A DNA stretch of 5,574 nucleotides from an uncultured Actinomycetes bacterium (GTDB taxonomy: Bacteria > Actinomycetota > Actinomycetes > Nanopelagicales > Nanopelagicaceae). The position numbers were made by a program, and so were the translations under genes. The stretch spans positions 1 to 5,574 of the forward strand of contig CAITID010000190.1 in assembly GCA_903892335.1 (NCBI GenBank). The letters are read 5' to 3'. The notes below the pieces were generated by a model. That model did no database searches, was not told the DNA's origin, and saw only the letters and a list, made by a program, of their open reading frames with translations. Of the stretch, positions 1-5,574 are shown piece after piece. How positions within the stretch are numbered: the first letter of the stretch is position 1; each line of letters starts with the position of its first letter.

Positions 1-4
1 CAGG

Positions 5-36
5 TTTCTCCTGCAATCCGGATATTGCGGGGGGAA
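5..36 (+). other. Potential hairpin in the leader of the S-layer-like gene
   Basis: Positions 5-17 can pair with 24-36 in a continuous 13-bp stem, including three G-U wobbles (7/34, 9/32, 12/29), around the 6-nt loop CCGGAT. The wobbles suit RNA from the + strand only. No T-run follows, so it does not look like a terminator of an upstream gene. It may stabilise the mRNA or regulate it. This assumes transcription begins upstream of the window; I see no convincing promoter within positions 1-114. Confidence 0.4.
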
Positions 37-74
37 AGAGATGCGTCAGCACGTGCGACTCATCTCGAAGCCGC

Positions 75-93
75 TACTAGGAAATTCCTGGTA
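75..93 (+). other. Potential hairpin or dyad just upstream of the ribosome binding site
   Basis: TACTAGG (75-81) pairs with CCTGGTA (87-93), with one G-U wobble, around the loop AAATT. As DNA, the centre AGGAAATTCCT is a near-perfect dyad and could be an operator. As RNA, it sits 9 nt before the Shine-Dalgarno sequence. Its TTCCT (85-89) could alternatively pair with AGGAA at 106-110 in the ribosome binding site. Confidence 0.35.
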
Positions 94-102
94 ACGACTA
101 AC

Positions 103-109
103 GAAAGGA
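103..109 (+). promoter_or_regulatory. Ribosome binding site that fixes the start of the S-layer-like gene
   Basis: GAAAGGA lies 5 nt before the ATG at 115. It matches the anti-Shine-Dalgarno core well and supports that start over the upstream in-frame TTG, which would put 30 polar residues ahead of the signal peptide. Confidence 0.75.
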
Positions 110-114
110 AACAA

Positions 115-1932
115 ATGTCTACAAAGACAAACTTCAAGCGCATTGCGCTTGTAGCTGTAGCCGCGTTGGGAATGGGCGTACTTAGCTCAGTTCCTTCACA
201 AGCTGCACCAGTTGGACCATCTGTCACATTAGTGCGCAATGGTACAGCTTCAATAATCTCTGGAACAACAACTCTGTCGCAAGATTCAACAACCGCAGCA
301 GTAGTTCTAGTAAACTCTTTAATGACCGCACAAGCGGACTCATTAACAGTTAGCTTCGTAGCAAAGGCTACGCCAGCTGGCTCAACTGTTGTAGCAAGAA
401 TGACTTACTTGGATACTGGAACAGCTAGCTCAACTGGCGAGGTACGTACCAGTGCTCTTAACGGTGGCAAAGCCACTGTTGCAGGTTATTCACAGAACGT
501 ATTAACTGACTCTGTTACAGCTGGAACTGATCGTTGGTTGGCTGCCTCAGGAACAAGTGGTTACGCTGCTGCAGACTTCATGATCTCACTTGATTCAGCA
601 CAAGCTGTTGCAAAGGCTGGAACATACACATGGACAGTTATTGTGACTCCATATACAGCCGGAACTGCAGGAACTCCTGTGTCTGGTGATGTTTCTACCG
701 TAGTAACTGATCCATCAATTGGAACTGGCGTAACAGCTGCTGCTGGTACATCAACTGCAGTTATGGTCGCCGGAACTTCTGGTTCGCCGGCAGTTGCTGG
801 CGTGGATGATGTGGTAACTGCTGCATCAACACCACCTTCAACTGAAGTTGGATTTATTAAAATAACTCAAAAAGCAGCCGATGGTACCCCAGCTCGCGAA
901 TCGATTACCGTTACTACAAATATTGGTAACTTAGGTCTAAACGATGGTGGGGCCGCAGGTAAATCCCTTATCCTTCAGGCTTCTACAACTGGAATTGATG
1001 AGATTAACATCTATAGCGATGGTTCTTCAGGAACTGCAACTATTACTGTTAAAACAGCATCAGTTACTTTTGCACCTAAGACTGTAACCTTCTACAGCAC
1101 CACAGTTAGCAAGTACACAGTTACACAACTTGCAACAGTAATTGGTTCATCTGCAGCAACCGCATTCGTTGTGACTGCTACTGATGCCACAGGTAATGTA
1201 ATCAAGGAGACAACCAACACTACAGTTTATGCTTATTCATCTGATCTTGGAGTAGTTGCAACAGCAGCTGCAGCAACATCAGGTCAATTATGTAGTGCAT
1301 ACAATTCAACTTATGGTGGACATTACTGCCAATTGACTGGATCTGCTAACGGAACTGCAACTATTACAATCCGTAATAAGAGCACCGTTGCACTATCAAC
1401 TGTTTCTGCAGAAGCTGGCAAAGTAACTGTGAACTTAAATGTTCCAGTAAAAATTGCTCTAGCTTTTGACAAGGCAACATATGCTCCAGGTGAAGTTGCT
1501 TACTTAACTGTTTCAGCAACTGATGCTTCTGATAACCCAGTAGCGCCAGGTAGTTACACAAGCATGCTTAAAACAGGTGGAATCACTTCAAGTGTTGCAT
1601 TTGGTAATGGTTCAGCTTCAGCTGACAGCATGACTGCAACAACACTTCCATTCAATACGGCTACATCCGGTAAGGTGTCATCAACTGGTGTTTACACAGT
1701 TAAGGTGTACATGCCAGCATCTGGTGGAGCTGTTGAAGCATATGTAACTGGTGGAACTGCACTAGCTGCAGCAAACCAAGTTAAATTAACTGCAAAAGCA
1801 ACAGTTACTGATAATGGCGCAGCAGCTCTTGCAGCTGTTACTGCCTTAGCAACAACCGTTGCATCACTAAAGACCTTGATCACAACTCTTACGAACTTGG
1901 TCCTAAAGATTCAGAAGAAGGTAAAGGCTTAA
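115..1932 (+). CDS. Secreted S-layer-like surface protein with Ig-like modules and C-terminal coiled coil
   Basis: This is a 605-residue exported protein that probably forms or belongs to the cell-surface layer. The ATG at 115 is preferred over the in-frame TTG at 25 because it follows GAAAGGA (103-109) by 5 nt and begins a textbook signal peptide: basic residues at K4, K8 and R9, a hydrophobic core at about 10-26, and likely cleavage after S28-Q29-A30. The mature chain is rich in Thr, Ala, Ser, Val and Gly. It contains beta-sandwich-like segments at about 257-330, 335-440 and 443-560. Repeated motifs are GTATIT at 306 and 413, and ATDA at 355 and 468. The only cysteines are C393 and C405. 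Residues about 571-605 form a heptad-patterned helix ending in Lys-rich residues. The gene is visibly richer in GC than its neighbours, as expected for a highly expressed gene. The overall pattern resembles S-layer-like proteins of planktonic Actinobacteria. That resemblance is from memory, and an adhesin with Ig-like repeats is the alternative. Confidence 0.8.
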   Translation: MSTKTNFKRIALVAVAALGMGVLSSVPSQAAPVGPSVTLVRNGTASIISGTTTLSQDSTTAAVVLVNSLMTAQADSLTVSFVAKATPAGSTVVARMTYLDTGTASSTGEVRTSALNGGKATVAGYSQNVLTDSVTAGTDRWLAASGTSGYAAADFMISLDSAQAVAKAGTYTWTVIVTPYTAGTAGTPVSGDVSTVVTDPSIGTGVTAAAGTSTAVMVAGTSGSPAVAGVDDVVTAASTPPSTEVGFIKITQKAADGTPARESITVTTNIGNLGLNDGGAAGKSLILQASTTGIDEINIYSDGSSGTATITVKTASVTFAPKTVTFYSTTVSKYTVTQLATVIGSSAATAFVVTATDATGNVIKETTNTTVYAYSSDLGVVATAAAATSGQLCSAYNSTYGGHYCQLTGSANGTATITIRNKSTVALSTVSAEAGKVTVNLNVPVKIALAFDKATYAPGEVAYLTVSATDASDNPVAPGSYTSMLKTGGITSSVAFGNGSASADSMTATTLPFNTATSGKVSSTGVYTVKVYMPASGGAVEAYVTGGTALAAANQVKLTAKATVTDNGAAALAAVTALATTVASLKTLITTLTNLVLKIQKKVKA

Positions 1933-1957
1933 ATAGCCCTAAATCTCTGAATTACCC

Positions 1958-1993
1958 CTTGAGCCTGGACTCCATTTGGAGCCCAGGCTCAAG
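1958..1993 (+). terminator. Strong stem-loop after the S-layer-like gene, probable terminator
   Basis: The arms 1958-1973 and 1978-1993 form a 16-bp stem with one A-C mismatch (1969/1982) and the 4-nt loop ATTT. It starts 25 nt after the stop codon. The tail (TTATTAG...TTTT) is only moderately T-rich, so intrinsic termination may be partial. A role in protecting the 3' end of the mRNA is equally possible. It separates the S-layer-like gene from the glycan operon. Confidence 0.7.
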
Positions 1994-2001
1994 TTATTAG
2001 A

Positions 2002-2007
2002 TAAGAT
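2002..2007 (+). promoter_or_regulatory. Candidate -10 box for a leaderless transcript of the ligase gene
   Basis: TAAGAT fits the actinobacterial TANNNT pattern and ends 6 nt before the GTG at 2014. Transcription could therefore start at or near the start codon. There is no good Shine-Dalgarno sequence before this GTG, which suits a leaderless mRNA. No convincing -35 box is visible, because the expected position lies inside the terminator hairpin. Read-through from the upstream gene is the alternative. Confidence 0.35.
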
Positions 2008-2013
2008 TTTCAC

Positions 2014-3867
2014 GTGGCCAAAAAACAAAATACTTTGCGATTAAAAACTAATTCAAACTCAGTATGGGTTTTAATTATTGGCGTAGCCTCAGTCACCTTA
2101 TATTTTAATACTCAATTAAGCGACCCATTTAACACTCCAAAATTAATATTGCTCTTAGTTATGGCTGGTTGGATTTTGAGTCATTTAATTAATTCTTATA
2201 GAAATAAACCGTTAATTCTTAAATCATCAGAATTTAAAGTAGTGATGTTATCTATATTTTTTACGACTACTTTATTAATTTCTACACTTTTAACAGATGT
2301 TAAGTTAATTGGTTTTATAGGTGATACACAGCGTAGAAATGGATTTCTTGGGTACTTATGTTTGATTGTAATTTTTTTATATACTGCTAGAACCTTAAAT
2401 TTTAGTTATTCATTAAGACTCATTAAATGTGCAATTTTGGTAGGAGTTATCTTAAGTTTTTATGGGGTCATACAAATTCTTGGAAGAGATTTTGTTGATT
2501 GGAATAATCCATATAACAACATGATTGCAACACTTGGTAATCCAAATTTTGCCTCTGCACTTCTTGCGGTGTTATCAATAATTGCTTTTGGTGGTTTATT
2601 CATTCGGTCCATTCCAGTGGGCTTTAAGGTATTAACATTTGTATTTTTAGTTATGGCTTTATTTTCAATAGTTAAATCACAATCTAGGCAAGGTTTAATC
2701 ACATTACTTTTTGCCGCACTTTTTAGTTCTACAGTATATATCTATCTAAATTATAAAAAATTGAGATTTCTTTATTTGCCCATGACTTTCCTAACGAGCC
2801 TACTTGCAATTTTAGGCATGCTTCAAAAAGGACCATTTACAGCGTATTTATATAAAGATTCCGTGAGCGTGCGAGGCTATTATTGGCGAGCTGGAATTGA
2901 AATGTTTAGAGATAAACCTTTAACAGGGATTGGTGTTGATCGGTATGGTGCTTACTTTAAAGAGTTTAGAGAAGTGGCTTATCCATTAAAGTATGGATAT
3001 GAAATCACAAGCTCAAACGCTCATAACACGGTCATACAACTTTTTTCTACGGCAGGAATTTTTGTAGGTTTATCATATCTAGCTGTAATTGGCTTTGTTT
3101 TATTCTCAGGTTTAAAGCTAGTTAAGAATACTAAAAATGATGAACAGAAAATTGCGCTGGTCTTACTTACCAGCTGGATTGGATTTCAAGCACAATCCTT
3201 AATCTCCATTGATAATATTGGGATCTCAGTCTGGGGCTGGCTACTTGGTGGGGCCGTTCTGGGGTTAGCTTTTAATAGTAATCAATCAGAAACTATTGAC
3301 TCAATAAAGGGTATTAAATCTAACCAAGTGACAATAAATTTATTTCAACCATTACTTGCTATATTGCTGTTTATACCAATTGTTATTGTTTCCTCATACT
3401 TATATAAAGCGGAAAAAGATACTTATATGGTGCAAGCTTTTGCCTCTGCGAATACCCAAGAAGGCAAATCCGCTTTAGTTAAGTATTTTGAAGATTTGAC
3501 TGAGAATCCATTATCGGATCCTTACTACAAATTTAAGTCTGCACTATTGCTTTATGAAGCCGGTTTCTCACAACAGAGTTATACCGAATTAGATAAGTTA
3601 ATCGATTCGGATTCTAGAAACATTTACTATCTCAATGCAATTGCCTATCTCGCTTCTCAAAGACAAGATTTTGAATTGGCTGTTAAATCGCTATCAAAAA
3701 TTGCGGATCTTGATCCCTGGAACGCCGTGAACTATAATGAATTAGGAATGCTTTATCTCCAAATGGGCAATAAAGAGCAAGCAAAAAGTATGTTTCAAAA
3801 GATACTAAACTTTGCCCCAAATACCGAGCAAGCCGAAATAGCAAAAACAAATATGGAAAAACTTTGA
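2014..3867 (+). CDS. O-antigen ligase/polymerase family (Wzy_C-like) membrane protein with C-terminal TPR repeats
   Basis: This 617-residue integral membrane protein probably joins lipid-linked glycans, either to an acceptor (ligase or O-oligosaccharyltransferase) or to each other (polymerase), on the outer face of the cytoplasmic membrane. About 12-13 hydrophobic segments span residues 17-464, for example 43-60, 74-94, 177-198, 252-270, 403-420 and 446-464. Family signatures include GNPN at 175-178, SQSRQG around R225, a large extracytoplasmic loop at about 271-338 with R287-G-Y-Y-W291 and P302-L-T-G-I-G307, and A336-H337-N338 at its end. Arg and His residues at such positions are essential in studied WaaL/Wzy enzymes; exact equivalence is my inference. 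Three TPR-like repeats follow at about 502-535, 536-570 and 571-604, longer than a minimal ligase. The GTG start opens a Lys-rich N-terminus but lacks a clear Shine-Dalgarno sequence. The gene is very AT-rich. Its stop overlaps the next gene by 4 bp. Confidence 0.85.
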   Translation: MAKKQNTLRLKTNSNSVWVLIIGVASVTLYFNTQLSDPFNTPKLILLLVMAGWILSHLINSYRNKPLILKSSEFKVVMLSIFFTTTLLISTLLTDVKLIGFIGDTQRRNGFLGYLCLIVIFLYTARTLNFSYSLRLIKCAILVGVILSFYGVIQILGRDFVDWNNPYNNMIATLGNPNFASALLAVLSIIAFGGLFIRSIPVGFKVLTFVFLVMALFSIVKSQSRQGLITLLFAALFSSTVYIYLNYKKLRFLYLPMTFLTSLLAILGMLQKGPFTAYLYKDSVSVRGYYWRAGIEMFRDKPLTGIGVDRYGAYFKEFREVAYPLKYGYEITSSNAHNTVIQLFSTAGIFVGLSYLAVIGFVLFSGLKLVKNTKNDEQKIALVLLTSWIGFQAQSLISIDNIGISVWGWLLGGAVLGLAFNSNQSETIDSIKGIKSNQVTINLFQPLLAILLFIPIVIVSSYLYKAEKDTYMVQAFASANTQEGKSALVKYFEDLTENPLSDPYYKFKSALLLYEAGFSQQSYTELDKLIDSDSRNIYYLNAIAYLASQRQDFELAVKSLSKIADLDPWNAVNYNELGMLYLQMGNKEQAKSMFQKILNFAPNTEQAEIAKTNMEKL

Positions 3868-5057
3868 CCCAAATTATCTCGGTGGTTGGCTTAGGCTACG
3901 TTGGTTTACCTCTATCTGTTGCTGCAGCAAGTTCACGCTTTCAGGTAGTAGGAATCGACATAAATCGGGTACGTGTTGAAACAATAAATAAGGGCATTTC
4001 TCCACTTGAAGATATTTCAGATCAGAAAATTCATGAATTAATCGAGAACAAAAGATTGCTGACCACGACAGAATTTGCAAGAATTAAAGATTCAGAGGTT
4101 ATTGTAATATGCGTGCCAACACCATTGACTTCTGACCACAAACCAGATCTTTCCATCCTAGAGAGCGCTTTAAAAGCCATTGCCCCATATTTAAGAAAAG
4201 AAATGTTGGTAATTCTAGAATCCACAGTAGAACCTGGAACTACAAGAAATATAGTTGCACCACTACTTGCAAAGGGTTCTGGATTAAAGCAAAATGAATT
4301 TTTGGTTGCATTTTCACCTGAAAGAATTGATCCAGCAAACAAATTATGGGAAGTTAGGAATACGCCAAAACTTATAGCTGGGCTTACTGATCAAGCTTGT
4401 GAAAAAGCCATCCAGTTTTACTCTCATTTTATAGACAGGTTGATTAAATGTGATTCGCTGGAAATTGCGGAAACATCAAAACTGCTTGAAAACAGCTTTA
4501 GATTGATTAATATATCTTTCATTAATGAGATAGCAATTTTTTGCCAAAAATTAGGGATAGATATAAATGCAGTTATCAGTGCCGCAGCGACTAAGCCGTA
4601 TGGCTTCATGCCTTTTTATCCAAGTATTGGAGTTGGCGGGCACTGCATACCCGTAGATCCTTTATACCTGGCAAATAAAGCTCGCGAGATAGGCGCCCCA
4701 GCTCGCTTTATTGATTTAGCGGATCAAATAAACCAAGAGATACCTGGGTATTTTGTTGGAAGGGCAGAGGAAAAAGTTGGTGGATTGAAAGCAAAAAGGG
4801 TATTGGTAGTAGGGGTTGCTTATAAGCCAAACGTGGCTGATGTTCGGGAGAGCCCAGCGGAGTCTTTAATAGTTGGTTTAAAACAAAAAGGTGCGCAAGT
4901 GTTTTGGCATGATGAGTTAGTGCAAGAATGGAATGGTGAAAAATCAAGTGCGCTAAGCAGTAATTATGATCTAGCAATTATTGCTACGCCCCATGATTAT
5001 CTAGATCTGACAAAGCTTGGAAATGTTCCAATACTTAATACACGAGGATCTATTTAG
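3864..5057 (+). CDS. Nucleotide-sugar dehydrogenase, UDP-N-acetylglucosamine 6-dehydrogenase (WbpA/TviB) type
   Basis: This 397-residue cytoplasmic enzyme should oxidise C6 of a UDP-sugar to the uronic acid with two NAD+, supplying an acidic sugar for a surface glycan. The N-terminal Rossmann motif is G9-L-G-Y-V-G14. Other conserved blocks are CVPTP (83-87), E119-S-T-V-E-P-G-T-T-R128, K206-L-L-E-N210, G-G-H-C261 with the catalytic cysteine, and the C-terminal YKPNVADVRESP (320-331). The stretch before the cysteine (TKPYGFMPFYP) resembles WbpA/TviB-like UDP-GlcNAc dehydrogenases more than WecC or UDP-glucose dehydrogenases. The substrate still needs testing. All three domains are present, although it is somewhat shorter than many relatives (about 420-440 residues). 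The TTG start sits in a TTGA overlap with the ligase stop and follows GGAA (3855-3858), indicating translational coupling. Confidence 0.88.
   Translation: MTQIISVVGLGYVGLPLSVAAASSRFQVVGIDINRVRVETINKGISPLEDISDQKIHELIENKRLLTTTEFARIKDSEVIVICVPTPLTSDHKPDLSILESALKAIAPYLRKEMLVILESTVEPGTTRNIVAPLLAKGSGLKQNEFLVAFSPERIDPANKLWEVRNTPKLIAGLTDQACEKAIQFYSHFIDRLIKCDSLEIAETSKLLENSFRLINISFINEIAIFCQKLGIDINAVISAAATKPYGFMPFYPSIGVGGHCIPVDPLYLANKAREIGAPARFIDLADQINQEIPGYFVGRAEEKVGGLKAKRVLVVGVAYKPNVADVRESPAESLIVGLKQKGAQVFWHDELVQEWNGEKSSALSSNYDLAIIATPHDYLDLTKLGNVPILNTRGSI
5044..5048 (+). promoter_or_regulatory. Ribosome binding site within the dehydrogenase gene for the epimerase/dehydratase GTG start
   Basis: GAGGA lies 8 nt before the GTG at 5057, inside the last codons of the upstream gene. 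It supports this non-ATG start, which places the TGGAGFIG dinucleotide-binding motif at the usual distance from the N-terminus. Confidence 0.6.
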
Positions 5058-5574
5058 TGAAGTATTTAATTACTGGAGGAGCAGGCTTCATAGGTTCCCA
5101 CCTTATTGAAAAACTGACTGCCAGAGGTGATCAGGTAATCGTATTTGATAATCTCTCAACTGGCTCACCTGTTAATTTATCTGGGATTAAAGAAAAGATA
5201 ACTTTTCATGAAGGCAACATTCTAGATAAAGCAGCAATTGATAAATTAGTCTCAGAAAGTGATTATGTTGTTCACTTAGCGGCAGCCCTTGGTGTGTTAA
5301 ATATTGTTAACAAGCCACTAGAGAGTCTTAAAACAAATCTTCAAGGTAGTGAGATTGTGCTTGAGGCCTGTGATAAGTATAGAAAGCCAGTTTTAATTGC
5401 CTCAACTAGTGAGATCTATGGCAAGAATGACAAAGTGCCCTTAAATGAAGAGGATGATCGAATTATTGGTCACCCACTAAAATCAAGATGGTCATACAGT
5501 GAAGCAAAAGCTGTGGATGAAAGTCTTGCTTACTTTTATTACCTAGAGAATAAACTTCCAATTCGTATTGTTAG
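5057..5574 (+). CDS. NAD-dependent NDP-sugar epimerase/dehydratase (extended SDR), 3' end cut by window
   Basis: The first 172 codons of an extended short-chain dehydrogenase are present, roughly half of a protein that usually has 310-340 residues. It should convert one nucleotide sugar into another in the cytoplasm (epimerisation, dehydration or decarboxylation). The NAD-binding motif T6-G-G-A-G-F-I-G13 follows the start. D31-N-L-S-T-G matches the region that binds the adenine ribose. The catalytic set appears as T117 in STSEIYG and Y147-S-E-A-K151. The block with K-S-R-W-S before Y147 recalls an actinobacterial group variously annotated as UDP-glucose 4-epimerase, GDP-mannose dehydratase or UDP-glucuronate decarboxylase, so I assign no substrate. 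The GTG start shares one base with the upstream TAG and follows GAGGA (5044-5048) at 8 nt. Co-expression with the dehydrogenase suggests it acts on the same sugar pathway. Confidence 0.85.
   Translation, partial: MKYLITGGAGFIGSHLIEKLTARGDQVIVFDNLSTGSPVNLSGIKEKITFHEGNILDKAAIDKLVSESDYVVHLAAALGVLNIVNKPLESLKTNLQGSEIVLEACDKYRKPVLIASTSEIYGKNDKVPLNEEDDRIIGHPLKSRWSYSEAKAVDESLAYFYYLENKLPIRIV

Noticed and set aside
25..114. N-terminal extension of the S-layer-like protein from a TTG at 25
   Set aside because: The added 30 residues are polar and charged and would bury the signal peptide; the ATG at 115 has a good ribosome site and ideal signal peptide position.
441..450. Perfect 10-bp palindrome GGTACGTACC
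   Set aside because: It is short and inside a coding region with repetitive codon use; no second copy or regulatory context was seen.
1364..1883. Open frames on the - strand inside the S-layer-like gene (1364-1561 and 1692-1883)
   Set aside because: They are antisense shadows of a coding gene with low-complexity or biased composition, no recognisable domain and no convincing ribosome site.
2460..2702. Open frame on the - strand inside the ligase gene
   Set aside because: It lies opposite well-conserved membrane segments and has no independent support.
3705..3716. Inverted repeat GGATCTTGATCC
   Set aside because: It is a short repeat with a 2-nt centre inside the TPR-coding region, explained by codons for a conserved L-D-P context.
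3874..4977. Four open frames on the - strand inside the dehydrogenase gene
   Set aside because: The + strand protein has all family motifs across this span; the antisense products resemble nothing I know.

Overview
The window reads as the chromosome of a low-GC actinobacterium, most probably a freshwater plankton lineage of the Nanopelagicales/acI type. This rests on recalled family resemblance, not a search. The first protein has the signal peptide, Ig-like modules and basic coiled-coil tail that I associate with the abundant S-layer-like proteins of that group. The last, partial protein resembles a sugar-nucleotide epimerase/dehydratase common in Actinobacteria. The DNA is AT-rich overall.

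Layout: all genes lie on the + strand. Positions 1-114 are the leader of the first gene, with two potential RNA hairpins and a good Shine-Dalgarno sequence. Positions 115-1932 encode a 605-residue secreted S-layer-like protein. Positions 1933-2013 hold a strong 16-bp hairpin, probably its terminator, and a possible -10 box for the next gene. From 2014 onward three genes are packed together: an O-antigen ligase/polymerase-family membrane protein with C-terminal TPR repeats (2014-3867), a nucleotide-sugar dehydrogenase of the UDP-GlcNAc 6-dehydrogenase (WbpA/TviB) type (3864-5057), and an extended-SDR NDP-sugar epimerase/dehydratase (5057 to the window edge, cut off). They overlap by 4 bp and 1 bp and use GTG, TTG and GTG starts, so they look like one translationally coupled operon.

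The surface protein would coat the cell. The downstream operon would begin a locus that makes an acidic (uronic-acid-containing) surface glycan and transfers or polymerises it outside the membrane. A link between the glycan and the S-layer protein is attractive but only inferred from adjacency. I saw no RNA genes, CRISPR, insertion sequences or phage genes. I did not find a clearly new system. The most interesting points are the S-layer/ligase adjacency, the ligase's TPR tail, the regular coiled-coil tail of the surface protein and the structured leader.
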